Positions 35,750 to 43,366 of a stretch of 64,000 nt of DNA are shown piece by piece. Made by a program: the position numbers and the translations under genes. Each line of letters starts with the position of its first letter. The first letter of the stretch is position 1. The notes under the pieces were generated by a model, which did not search any database, was not told the DNA's origin, and was given only the letters and a program-made list of their open reading frames with translations. The DNA comes from Belliella kenyensis. GTDB taxonomy: Bacteria > Bacteroidota > Bacteroidia > Cytophagales > Cyclobacteriaceae. The stretch spans positions 248,001 through 312,000 of the forward strand of contig NZ_JAKZGR010000001.1 in NCBI RefSeq assembly GCF_022549675.1, written 5' to 3'.

Positions 35750-35797
35750 TGCATAAACAAGAAGAGGGGAAATATTTCCCCTCTTCTTGTTTATGCA
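35750..35797 (-). terminator. perfect 48-bp palindrome after rpoD
   Basis: The two 24-base arms (TGCATAAACAAGAAGAGGGG onward) are exactly complementary and meet without a loop at 35773/35774. The sequence lies 20 bases after the rpoD stop codon and is followed on the minus strand by TTTTT. It therefore has the shape of a very strong terminator, though its length and perfection are unusual. Confidence 0.85.
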
Positions 35798-35817
35798 ATT
35801 CTTAAAGCTAATATGAA

Positions 35818-36681
35818 TTAACCTAGATATGGTTTTAAAGTTTTGCTTCTAGAGGTATGTCTTAACCGTCTGATTGCCTTTTCTTTAATCTGTCTCACTC
35901 TTTCTCTTGTTAGATTGAATTTTTCTCCGATCTCTTCTAGTGTCATGGCATGTTCACCATTCAAGCCAAAATATAGTGTGATAACATCTGCCTCTCTTTG
36001 AGTTAAAGTAGACAGTGCACGCTGTACTTCTTTTCTCAAAGATTCATTGAGAAGACCGTCGTCAGGTTTTTCATCTCCATCATTTTCCAAAACATCCAAT
36101 AGACTATTTTCTTCCCCTTGGACAAATGGTGCATCCATGGAAACATGTCTACCTGAAATTTTCATGGTATCGACAACTTCACTTGCAGTCACTTCAAGTA
36201 CTTCCGCCAATTCTTCAGGAGAAGGTTCTCTCTCAAATTTCTGCTCTAGTTCAGAAAAGGTCTTGCTGATTTTATTTAAAGATCCTACTCTATTGAGTGG
36301 AAGTCTAACGATTCTGGATTGTTCTGCAAGAGCCTGTAAAATTGACTGTCTGATCCACCATACAGCATATGAGATAAATTTGAAACCTCTTGTTTCATCA
36401 AATCGCTGAGCGGCTTTGATCAATCCAAGATTTCCCTCGTTTATCAAGTCACCTAAAGAAAGGCCTTGATTTTGATATTGCTTGGCTACAGAAACGACAA
36501 ATCGTAAGTTAGCTTTGGTAAGTTTTTCTAAAGCAAGCTGATCACCTTCACGGATTCTTTTGGCCAATACCACTTCTTCATCAGCTGTCAATAGGTCTAC
36601 TTTACCAATCTCTTGAAGATATTTATCTAAGGACTGACTCTCTCTATTCGTTATCTGTTTGCTAATTTTTAGCTGCCTCAT
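35818..36681 (-). CDS. rpoD: primary RNA polymerase sigma factor (sigma-70/SigA)
   Basis: The 287-residue protein is the short primary sigma factor of Bacteroidota. Region 1.2 is [20 protein letters not shown], region 2.3-2.4 [14 protein letters not shown] near residue 103, region 3 near 130-200, and region 4.2 [19 protein letters not shown] near 250. It lacks the long region 1.1 and the non-conserved insert of proteobacterial RpoD, as is usual in the phylum. In this group it recognises the TAnnTTTG/TTTG-type promoters. Confidence 0.95.
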   Translation of the reverse strand: MRQLKISKQITNRESQSLDKYLQEIGKVDLLTADEEVVLAKRIREGDQLALEKLTKANLRFVVSVAKQYQNQGLSLGDLINEGNLGLIKAAQRFDETRGFKFISYAVWWIRQSILQALAEQSRIVRLPLNRVGSLNKISKTFSELEQKFEREPSPEELAEVLEVTASEVVDTMKISGRHVSMDAPFVQGEENSLLDVLENDGDEKPDDGLLNESLRKEVQRALSTLTQREADVITLYFGLNGEHAMTLEEIGEKFNLTRERVRQIKEKAIRRLRHTSRSKTLKPYLG

Positions 36682-36781
36682 TCAAGAATAATGTTTAATT
36701 ATAATTATAGGACTCTGTTATCAACAGATTTTTTGTTATTTAAAGTTCAAATTATTCAAAATGTTTAACTCAAACCTTATT

Positions 36782-38917
36782 TTATTTGTCAGTTTTCTCT
36801 GGCTTAGGTAGTAGTACTTTTCTAGATAATTTGAATTTTCCAGTTTTTTTGTCTACATCTATCAACTTGACCATGATTTCTTCTCCAGGTTCAAGCACCC
36901 CGTCCATGGTTTCTAACCTTTCCCACTTGATCTCAGAGATATGTAAAAGACCATCTTTCCCTGGCATGAATTCTACAAACGCACCAAAAGGCATAATGTT
37001 TTTAACTTTCCCTGTATATGTCTCCCCAATTTCTGGTTGAGCCACAATTCCTTTTATTCTAGAGATAGCGGCATTCATCGACTCTTGATCATTGGAGAAA
37101 ATGTTAATTTTACCAGCATTATCTTTTTCTTCGATTACAATTGTCGCTCCCGTATCTTTCTGAATTTCTTGAATCACTTTACCTCCCGGTCCTATCACAG
37201 CTCCTATCAATTCTTTCGGAATAGACATTACAAATGATCTAGGTGTATGTGGTTTCAAATCAGGCTTTGGTTCAGAGAGGGTCTTAGAAATCTCTCTTAA
37301 AATATGCAGTCTGCCTTCTTTTGCTTGATACAAGGCTTCTTTGAGTACATTATAGTCCAATCCTTCTACTTTCAAGTCCATCTGACAAGCGGTGATACCC
37401 TTCTCAGTACCAGTCACTTTGAAGTCCATATCTCCTAAGTGATCTTCATCACCAAGAATGTCTGAAAGTATAGAGTATTTGCCCGTACTAGAATCAGAAA
37501 TCATTCCCATGGCAATGCCTGTCACTGGCGCTTTGATTTGAACACCAGCATCCATAAGTGCAAGAGTGCCTGCACATACTGTTGCCATTGATGAAGAGCC
37601 ATTGGATTCCAGAATATCCGATACAATTCTTATGGTGTAAGGGTTGGCGTCTTCAGCAGGTAGAACTTTTTTCAATGCTCTCATGGCAAGGTTGCCATGT
37701 CCGACTTCTCTTCTTCCTGGACCTCTATTAGGCTTAACTTCTCCAGTAGAGAACCCCGGGAAATTATAATGCAAAAAGAATCTGTTGTATCCAGATATTA
37801 CTGCCCCATCTATCATCTGCTCATCCATTTTTGTACCCAAGGTACAGGTAGTCACTGATTGAGTTTCTCCTCTGGTAAATACCGCGGAACCATGTGCAGA
37901 TGGCAAATAATCTACTACTGACCAAATTGGTCTTACTTCGTCAAGTTTTCTACCGTCCAATCTCTTCTTTTCATTTAGAGTAAGGTTTCTGGCAGCTTCT
38001 TTATGTATTTTAGAAAAATATGGACCAATCAAGCTTTCTTCATACTCATGATCTTCTCCAAGTTTTTCAATAAATTCTTCTTTTATAGCTTTGATTAATT
38101 CAGATCTTTCTGATTTGTTGGCAATCTGCCTGCTTACGACTTCATAACATTTCTCATAAAGTTCTGCATGCATCTTTTCATATAAAGATGAATCAGATTT
38201 TTCATGATTGTAGATTCTCTTTACTTCTTTACCAACTTCTTTTGTCAATTCTTTCTGAACTTGGCAATGTCTTTTGATTTCATCATGAGCAAGCTGCATT
38301 GCTTCTACCATCTCATCTTCGGAGATTTCGTCAGCCTCACCTTCTACCATCAAAATATATTCTTCTGAACCAGCTACGATAAATTCTAAGGTAGCCTTTT
38401 CTAATTGAGATGGTGTAGGGTTAATGATCAGTTCACCATCAATTTTGGCAACTCTTACTTCAGAGATTGGGCCGTTGAAAGGAATATCAGATACTGCAAG
38501 AGCAGCTGAAGCAGCTAAACCAGCAAGACAATCAGGTAAAACTTCTGAATCAGATGACATCAAGGTGATTGCTACTTGGGTGTCTGCATGATAGTCATCT
38601 GGAAAAATAGGACGGATAGCTCTATCTACTATTCTACTTATTAATATTTCGTAATCAGAAAGTCTACCCTCTCTTTTTAGAAAACCACCAGGGATTTTTC
38701 CTGATGCTGCAAATTTTTCTTGATAATCAACTGACAAAGGAAGAAAGTCCACTCCATCAATTGCTTCTTTTTTTGAAACTACAGTAGCTAAAAGCATAGC
38801 TTTGCCTAATCTGACAACCACGGATCCATCAGCTTGCTTAGCTAAGGCACCAGTTTCAATAATAATTTCTCTACCATCTTGAAGCTTGATAGTTTTTGAA
38901 ATAAGATTTGGTAACAT
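36782..38917 (-). CDS. pnp: polyribonucleotide nucleotidyltransferase (PNPase)
   Basis: The 711-residue protein has two RNase PH domains (residues about 1-230 and 310-540), a KH domain around [17 protein letters not shown] near 570, and an S1 domain from [20 protein letters not shown] near 630. The RNA- and phosphate-binding [14 protein letters not shown] (near 384) and [11 protein letters not shown] (near 405) are intact. It degrades mRNA 3' to 5' by phosphorolysis and joins the degradosome. It is downstream of rpsO, the classical rpsO-pnp order, with a terminator between. Confidence 0.97.
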   Translation of the reverse strand: MLPNLISKTIKLQDGREIIIETGALAKQADGSVVVRLGKAMLLATVVSKKEAIDGVDFLPLSVDYQEKFAASGKIPGGFLKREGRLSDYEILISRIVDRAIRPIFPDDYHADTQVAITLMSSDSEVLPDCLAGLAASAALAVSDIPFNGPISEVRVAKIDGELIINPTPSQLEKATLEFIVAGSEEYILMVEGEADEISEDEMVEAMQLAHDEIKRHCQVQKELTKEVGKEVKRIYNHEKSDSSLYEKMHAELYEKCYEVVSRQIANKSERSELIKAIKEEFIEKLGEDHEYEESLIGPYFSKIHKEAARNLTLNEKKRLDGRKLDEVRPIWSVVDYLPSAHGSAVFTRGETQSVTTCTLGTKMDEQMIDGAVISGYNRFFLHYNFPGFSTGEVKPNRGPGRREVGHGNLAMRALKKVLPAEDANPYTIRIVSDILESNGSSSMATVCAGTLALMDAGVQIKAPVTGIAMGMISDSSTGKYSILSDILGDEDHLGDMDFKVTGTEKGITACQMDLKVEGLDYNVLKEALYQAKEGRLHILREISKTLSEPKPDLKPHTPRSFVMSIPKELIGAVIGPGGKVIQEIQKDTGATIVIEEKDNAGKINIFSNDQESMNAAISRIKGIVAQPEIGETYTGKVKNIMPFGAFVEFMPGKDGLLHISEIKWERLETMDGVLEPGEEIMVKLIDVDKKTGKFKLSRKVLLPKPEKTDK

Positions 38918-38987
38918 ATTGTTTTGTTAAGAATAAATGGGTAATAGATTTAAAAGTAAGGTTTAATATCTGGGGGGAAGCAAAAAA

Positions 38988-39017
38988 GTAAGGTTCTCCA
39001 AAAAAAGAGAACCTTAC
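38988..39017 (-). terminator. rpsO terminator
   Basis: Arms GTAAGGTTCTC and GAGAACCTTAC enclose an A-rich loop, and a run of T follows on the minus strand. It stands 14 bases after the rpsO stop and upstream of pnp, so it probably attenuates read-through into pnp. Confidence 0.85.
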
Positions 39018-39030
39018 AATAAGTATAATA

Positions 39031-39306
39031 TTATTTACGGATTCCTAGGTCAGCAAGTACAGCTCTATATCTTTCGATATCATTTTTGTAAAGATAGTTT
39101 AGCAAACTTCTTCTCTTACCTACTAGTTTCAAAAGACCCAATCTAGATGAGTGATCTTTTTTGTTTGATTTCAAGTGTTCAGTTAAGTGCTTGATTCTGA
39201 ATGTGAACAAAGCGATCTGAGACTCAGGAGAACCTGTATCAGTTTCAGACTTTAACCTACCATGATTCTTGAATAACTCTGATTTTTTCTCTGTAGTTAA
39301 ATACAT
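39031..39306 (-). CDS. rpsO: 30S ribosomal protein S15
   Basis: The 91-residue protein has the S15 helices with [22 protein letters not shown] and [19 protein letters not shown] (positions about 39105-39235). It binds the 16S rRNA three-way junction early in 30S assembly. Length is normal (89-91). Confidence 0.98.
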   Translation of the reverse strand: MYLTTEKKSELFKNHGRLKSETDTGSPESQIALFTFRIKHLTEHLKSNKKDHSSRLGLLKLVGKRRSLLNYLYKNDIERYRAVLADLGIRK

Positions 39307-39349
39307 GATTAGTTAATTTTGATTTTAAACAGTTACAAAGGTAATTGCT

Positions 39350-41215
39350 TTATTCGGAATTTAAAAGAGGGTCTTGATTTTTTCCAAATTTTGTTTTCCA
39401 CCACTTTTTCAAGCTCTTAAACATTTCTACGTATACATCAGGCTCGAACAATCTCGCATCCCTTCTTGCCTGCCTTAGAAAAAATAATCCTGATGGTATT
39501 AGGACCAAAATTGAGAACCATGTGCCTAGTAATGGATCAGCCATACCCTCTTTTCCCCATTTTTCCCCTGTGATTGTCAGCATGTAATATATTATAAAGA
39601 ATATTATTGATACCAAAACAGGCATTCCTAGCCCACCTTTTTTGATTATTGCTCCCAATGGAGCACCTATCATAAACATCAATATACATGCAAAAGCCGT
39701 GGTGTATTTTTGATACCATGCTATTTGATATCTTCTATGCTCTCTCTCTATATCATTGATTTCAAAAACCTTACGATTGAATGAGTTTTTCAATGTGCGC
39801 GCATTCATGAGTGCCGTAGTAGCAGCACGAGGCCTATAACTCCCTTGAAGGATGATACTGTCTAATCTAGCCCTCTGCGCATCTGTAAACTGTCTTGGCT
39901 TTTCAGGGGCTTTTTGAATTTGCTTTTTCCTCTCTAAGCTGTCAGATTTTAGTGTATTCAGCTTCTCATTATTAGCGGTGATTTCTGCTAATTTCTTTCT
40001 TTGACTACTTGTTTGAGATATGTTATTTGTAGGTGATGTTCCATTACGTGTTCTTGAATAAGAATTTTCAAGTTTTGTAGTATCTGAAGAGTTAAATGTT
40101 TGCTGATCTTGAATTGGAATTAAATTTGCACTATCAATTTTCACATCAAGACTTAGGTTTTCATATGTATTATTGTGTTGCAAATCTCCATAAAATTCAG
40201 ATTGTAATTTTTTTAAGGAGTCTAATTTCTCACTCTTTTGTTCTTTAATTACTCTCAATGAATCATCATACATTTTCCTTTCTGCTACTGATTTTGGCGG
40301 AGAAAGCTTTCTATCCCTTGTATAAAATGGAAATGAAGGTTCTGATGAAGCATAATTAGCATGTATTATTCTATTGATTTCCCCCGACATGGAATCTAAT
40401 CCAACCTTTAGCTGATCGATATTTTTGATGGATCTATTATTAGACCATTGATCTTCCGAGGTTCGATTGAGTTTAAATGATTCTAAGTTGAAGATAATCT
40501 GATTTTCAGAGAATTTGGTTCTTGTAAAATCGGTTGGTTTATTATAAGATGATCGTTTATCTCTTGATTCTTTGTAGCTAATTCCATTATATAATGTCAT
40601 GCTCATATAAGACTCATTGAAAAATGGCTCCATTCTACCAGAATCGGCTAAGATAATACTTGTATTACCTTGTCCTTCTGAGTGATCATAGATAATCAAG
40701 TCCCTTAACCTTATATCATCCATTTTCTGGTTCACTTTGATACTATAGTTGGGAATTCCACTATAAAAGACACCTTCTTTTATATCTAGTGCAGGAGACT
40801 TCATCCTGATATCATATAGAAGACTGAATGTCTTCAAGTTTACTTTAGGCACTAAATAATTGTTGGATAAATAGGCTAAAAAGCTTAAAATTATCACAAA
40901 AATTCCAATTGGACGCAGAGCCCTCAACAAAGATATACCGCTGCTTTTGATAGCTGTGAGTTCAAAGTGCTCTCCTAAATTACCAAAAGTCATTAGAGAG
41001 GATAATAAAACCGCTAATGGTAGCGCCATTGGTGAAATACTTATCAAAAAATAGCTTATCAATTCCATGTATACCATGAAACTTAGACCTTTGCCAAAGA
41101 TTTCGTCAAAATATTTAAGCATATTTACTGTCAATAGGATAAAATCCACAACAATAAATGTGAGTAAAAAAGGACCAATAAAGGACCCTAAAATCAATTT
41201 GTCTAGTTTTTTCAT
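39350..41215 (-). CDS. LptF/LptG family LPS-export permease with long insert
   Basis: The 621-residue protein has the YjgP/YjgQ plan. An N-terminal membrane domain of about three helices is followed by a periplasmic region and a C-terminal domain with three helices (CILMFMIGAPLGAIIKKGG near residue 523). LptF and LptG form the inner-membrane channel that extracts lipopolysaccharide for LptB2-driven transport. Usual members are about 360-480 residues. Here residues about 225-480 form an extra hydrophilic, S/K/N-rich stretch that looks disordered. I cannot decide between F and G. Confidence 0.88.
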   Translation of the reverse strand: MKKLDKLILGSFIGPFLLTFIVVDFILLTVNMLKYFDEIFGKGLSFMVYMELISYFLISISPMALPLAVLLSSLMTFGNLGEHFELTAIKSSGISLLRALRPIGIFVIILSFLAYLSNNYLVPKVNLKTFSLLYDIRMKSPALDIKEGVFYSGIPNYSIKVNQKMDDIRLRDLIIYDHSEGQGNTSIILADSGRMEPFFNESYMSMTLYNGISYKESRDKRSSYNKPTDFTRTKFSENQIIFNLESFKLNRTSEDQWSNNRSIKNIDQLKVGLDSMSGEINRIIHANYASSEPSFPFYTRDRKLSPPKSVAERKMYDDSLRVIKEQKSEKLDSLKKLQSEFYGDLQHNNTYENLSLDVKIDSANLIPIQDQQTFNSSDTTKLENSYSRTRNGTSPTNNISQTSSQRKKLAEITANNEKLNTLKSDSLERKKQIQKAPEKPRQFTDAQRARLDSIILQGSYRPRAATTALMNARTLKNSFNRKVFEINDIEREHRRYQIAWYQKYTTAFACILMFMIGAPLGAIIKKGGLGMPVLVSIIFFIIYYMLTITGEKWGKEGMADPLLGTWFSILVLIPSGLFFLRQARRDARLFEPDVYVEMFKSLKKWWKTKFGKNQDPLLNSE

Positions 41216-41307
41216 TAAAACACTTTCCTATTCAAGCCTCTCTACTAACGATACTTTGGCTTTCAAGATTTCAAAAGTAGGAAATCAAACGCTAATTTCT
41301 CAATTCT

Positions 41308-41703
41308 CTATCCTCCAATTATTTCTTTAAGATTCATAATCAAACTTTCCCAAATAGATTCTGACTCCTCATCATCATATGAATCAGAGTAATCTATCAC
41401 TTTCAGGAAAAGGGTTTGAGTCAATTCATTTTCTTCAATTTTAAACTCTATAAATGAATGATCTGACTCATCTTCAATCTCTGGGTCAAAGAAATCAAAT
41501 TTCACGTGCATGTTTAACCTCTGGGCTACTACCCTAGCATAATGATCTTCCCCGTCGTAATTGAAGACAAATACTTTGTCTTCTGTTATTCTAACATCAT
41601 CTGCAAACCATTCTGAAAGACCACTCGCTGAACTTAAATAAGGATATAAAATTTTTTTTGAAGTATTTATTTGATAGTCAGCTACAAACTTATTCTTTAC
41701 CAT
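41308..41703 (-). CDS. START-like (SRPBCC) domain protein
   Basis: The 131-residue protein begins FVADYQINTSKKILYPYLSS and continues GLSEWFADDVRITEDKVFVF, the pattern of the Bacteroidota START-like family related to AHSA1 proteins. The C-terminal part is very acidic before a final helix (SIWESLIMNLKEIIG). It probably binds a hydrophobic ligand or a protein partner in the cytoplasm; no ligand is known to me. It lies 92 bases upstream of the LptF/G gene on the same strand. Confidence 0.85.
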   Translation of the reverse strand: MVKNKFVADYQINTSKKILYPYLSSASGLSEWFADDVRITEDKVFVFNYDGEDHYARVVAQRLNMHVKFDFFDPEIEDESDHSFIEFKIEENELTQTLFLKVIDYSDSYDDEESESIWESLIMNLKEIIGG

Positions 41704-42029
41704 ATTTTTACAATTTAGATGAATAAAAAATCACATTTTTTATCTTTTAACACTTGCATTTAACAAGCCAACCTACCATATTTGCATTCCGATTTGAGAG
41801 GGTAATCAGATGATATTCCTCACACAAATAAGGATGAAGGGTAACTTAAGAGTTTGTTTCCCCAATATATTGAAATATTGACATTAATCAAGCTAAGTTT
41901 CGATCAAAGTTCTGATTTTGTTTATATGCCAAAAGAAAGGTGTTCTGCTTCTTTTAATATTAAAGGGGGATAATTTCTTATCAGTGCATTATAACTTAAA
42001 AAGTTAATTTAAAAAATACAATAATATAT
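41704..42029. other. intergenic region before the tRNA-Met locus
   Basis: No gene is seen in these 326 bases. The last 38 bases (AAAAAGTTAATTTAAAAAAT and on to TATAT) recur almost exactly before the intact tRNA-Met at 42172-42204, so they are part of the duplicated unit and probably contain the tRNA promoter. Confidence 0.6.
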
Positions 42030-42119
42030 GGCGAGGTAGCTCATCCCGATAGCTATCGGGAGGTTAGAGCGCAGGATTCATATCCGCTGTGGCGGACGCG
42101 AGTTCAACTCTCACCATAT
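42030..42119 (+). pseudogene. tRNA-Met copy broken by two palindromes
   Basis: The copy begins GGCGAGGTAGCTCA as in the intact tRNA-Met 175 bases later. The D-loop GTTGG is replaced by TCCCGATAGCTATCGGGA, the same palindrome that breaks the tRNA-Thr copies. TTAGAGCGCAGGATTCAT is then kept, and the 3' half of the anticodon arm plus variable region is replaced by the hairpin ATCCGCTGTGGCGGA. The T arm and acceptor are degraded (GAGTTCAACTCTCACCATAT), so it cannot be aminoacylated normally. Confidence 0.9.
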
Positions 42120-42204
42120 CTAATCGTGAAAAGATTAAGTTCTATATCAGAAATTAAATATTAACTTAAAAAGTTAAGTTAATTTAAAAAATACAATAAT
42201 ATAT

Positions 42205-42278
42205 GGCGAGGTAGCTCAGTTGGTTAGAGCGCAGGATTCATAACCCTGAGGTCACGGGTTCAACTCCCGTCCTCGCTA
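42205..42278 (+). tRNA. tRNA-Met (anticodon CAT)
   Basis: The 74-base cloverleaf has acceptor GGCGAGG/CCTCGCT (with a G-U pair at 1-72), D arm GCTC/GAGC, anticodon loop TTCATAA and T arm ACGGG/CCCGT with loop TTCAACT. The anticodon stem CAGGA/CCCTG has one A-C mismatch at its loop end. It reads as an elongator-type tRNA-Met, though a lysidine-type isoleucine tRNA with CAT cannot be wholly excluded. A T run (CTTTTTT) follows. Confidence 0.9.
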
Positions 42279-42283
42279 CTCTT

Positions 42284-42403
42284 TTTTCTAGAATCCTTAT
42301 CCGCTAAAGTTGACGGTGGTTCAACTCACATTCTCAGTAATCTTTTTGCCAGAATTTATATCCGCTAAATCGGACATAATTTTAAACCCAGTCTTTACTA
42401 CTT
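42284..42403 (+). pseudogene. two decayed tRNA-Met 3'-half copies
   Basis: Downstream of the intact tRNA two short stretches echo its 3' half: GAATCCTTATCCGCTAAAG ... GGTTCAACTCACATTCTC, and GAATTTATATCCGCTAAATC ... TTTAAACCCAGTCTTTACTAC. Each has the word ATCCGCT at the place where the upstream broken copy has its second hairpin. I read them as older, decaying members of the same tandem series. Confidence 0.55.
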
Positions 42404-42721
42404 ATTGATTAGCCTTTTATATTCATTCCAATTGACTTCTGTTCAATCCCTGTGTTTGTCAAACAATTTCATAATATTTAGGAACTCAAAGTATGTAAAT
42501 TGGATGATTAATTATTGTTTTCTGAAGAAGCGTTGAAATTGTTTTTTTGATATTTCTCGCAATATTATATTTCAAAGAATCTTTGTTTAATCAACTAAAG
42601 TGTATATTAGTCTCAAAACAGAACTAAGATTGTTTTATATCAGATACTTAATTTTAAACCTTGGATATCAAAGTTTAGTGAAAATCCTAAAAATACAAAT
42701 TGCTATAACTAGAGAGAATCA
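42404..42721. other. intergenic region with no recognised feature
   Basis: These 318 AT-rich bases lie between the decayed tRNA copies and the end of a minus-strand lipoprotein gene. I see no ORF, hairpin terminator or repeat that I can support. Confidence 0.5.
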
Positions 42722-43234
42722 TTAATAATTTGAAGAACAAACGGCAATAGCTTCTGGATTAAAAGAGGCCGTACTATTATCATTGACTCCTATATTACCT
42801 GCGACAAGGATAACGGCATAATCTGGACCACTTTCAGCTAGATGAACTTTAATATGACCATCAAATTTTTTTAATTCTTCAAAAGTTAAAATCTCACCAT
42901 TAGAAAAAGTGCTTAATATCGTTTTACTTTCTAGGTTTCTCTGATCCACAGGGTTCAACTGATATGCTATTGGTGCATCTTCACCGTCATAAGAGTCAAA
43001 ATGTAAGTGAGCTGGAAAATAAAACTCTTCATTTGTTTTGGCACCATTTAGACTTATAGACATTTCAAGTTGGCCTGTTTTGAGTTCTTTAACTTCTACC
43101 TTACCTGTATAGTCAAATTCAGACCCTTTAAATAAGTCGTAAGTGATAAAATTGTCAGTGTATAAATTTTCAGAATCGCTTTCACAAGCAAAAAGCGCAG
43201 GGAGAACAATCAGGAGTAAGACTAACTTTTTCAT
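42722..43234 (-). CDS. hypothetical lipoprotein
   Basis: The 170-residue protein has a signal peptide with lipobox ending at C17 (LFAC followed by ESDSEN). The mature part is a compact beta-rich domain with PAHLHFDSYDGEDAPIAYQL near residue 86 and FDGHIKVHL near 136. The regular histidines recall small secreted CHRD/superoxide-dismutase-like folds, but I cannot assign it to either. Related proteins seem widespread as single lipoproteins in Bacteroidota. It is transcribed alone. Confidence 0.7.
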   Translation of the reverse strand: MKKLVLLLIVLPALFACESDSENLYTDNFITYDLFKGSEFDYTGKVEVKELKTGQLEMSISLNGAKTNEEFYFPAHLHFDSYDGEDAPIAYQLNPVDQRNLESKTILSTFSNGEILTFEELKKFDGHIKVHLAESGPDYAVILVAGNIGVNDNSTASFNPEAIAVCSSNY

Positions 43235-43366
43235 CGGTTTAGTGTTTATATTTCAATAACGCAATAAATTTTAAATAAGTTAAAGAGAACACAAAATAAA
43301 TTTAAAATTTAGAACTATAGTCAAAATTGAACGCTAAGATAGTTTTATGTTTTTTAAATTAGCCAT

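Noticed and set aside
42205..42278. Intact tRNA-Met considered as also degenerate because of an A-C mismatch in the anticodon stem and G-U at position 1-72
   Set aside because: All arms and the T loop are otherwise canonical and it is the only good copy at the locus; one mismatch at a loop-closing pair is tolerated.
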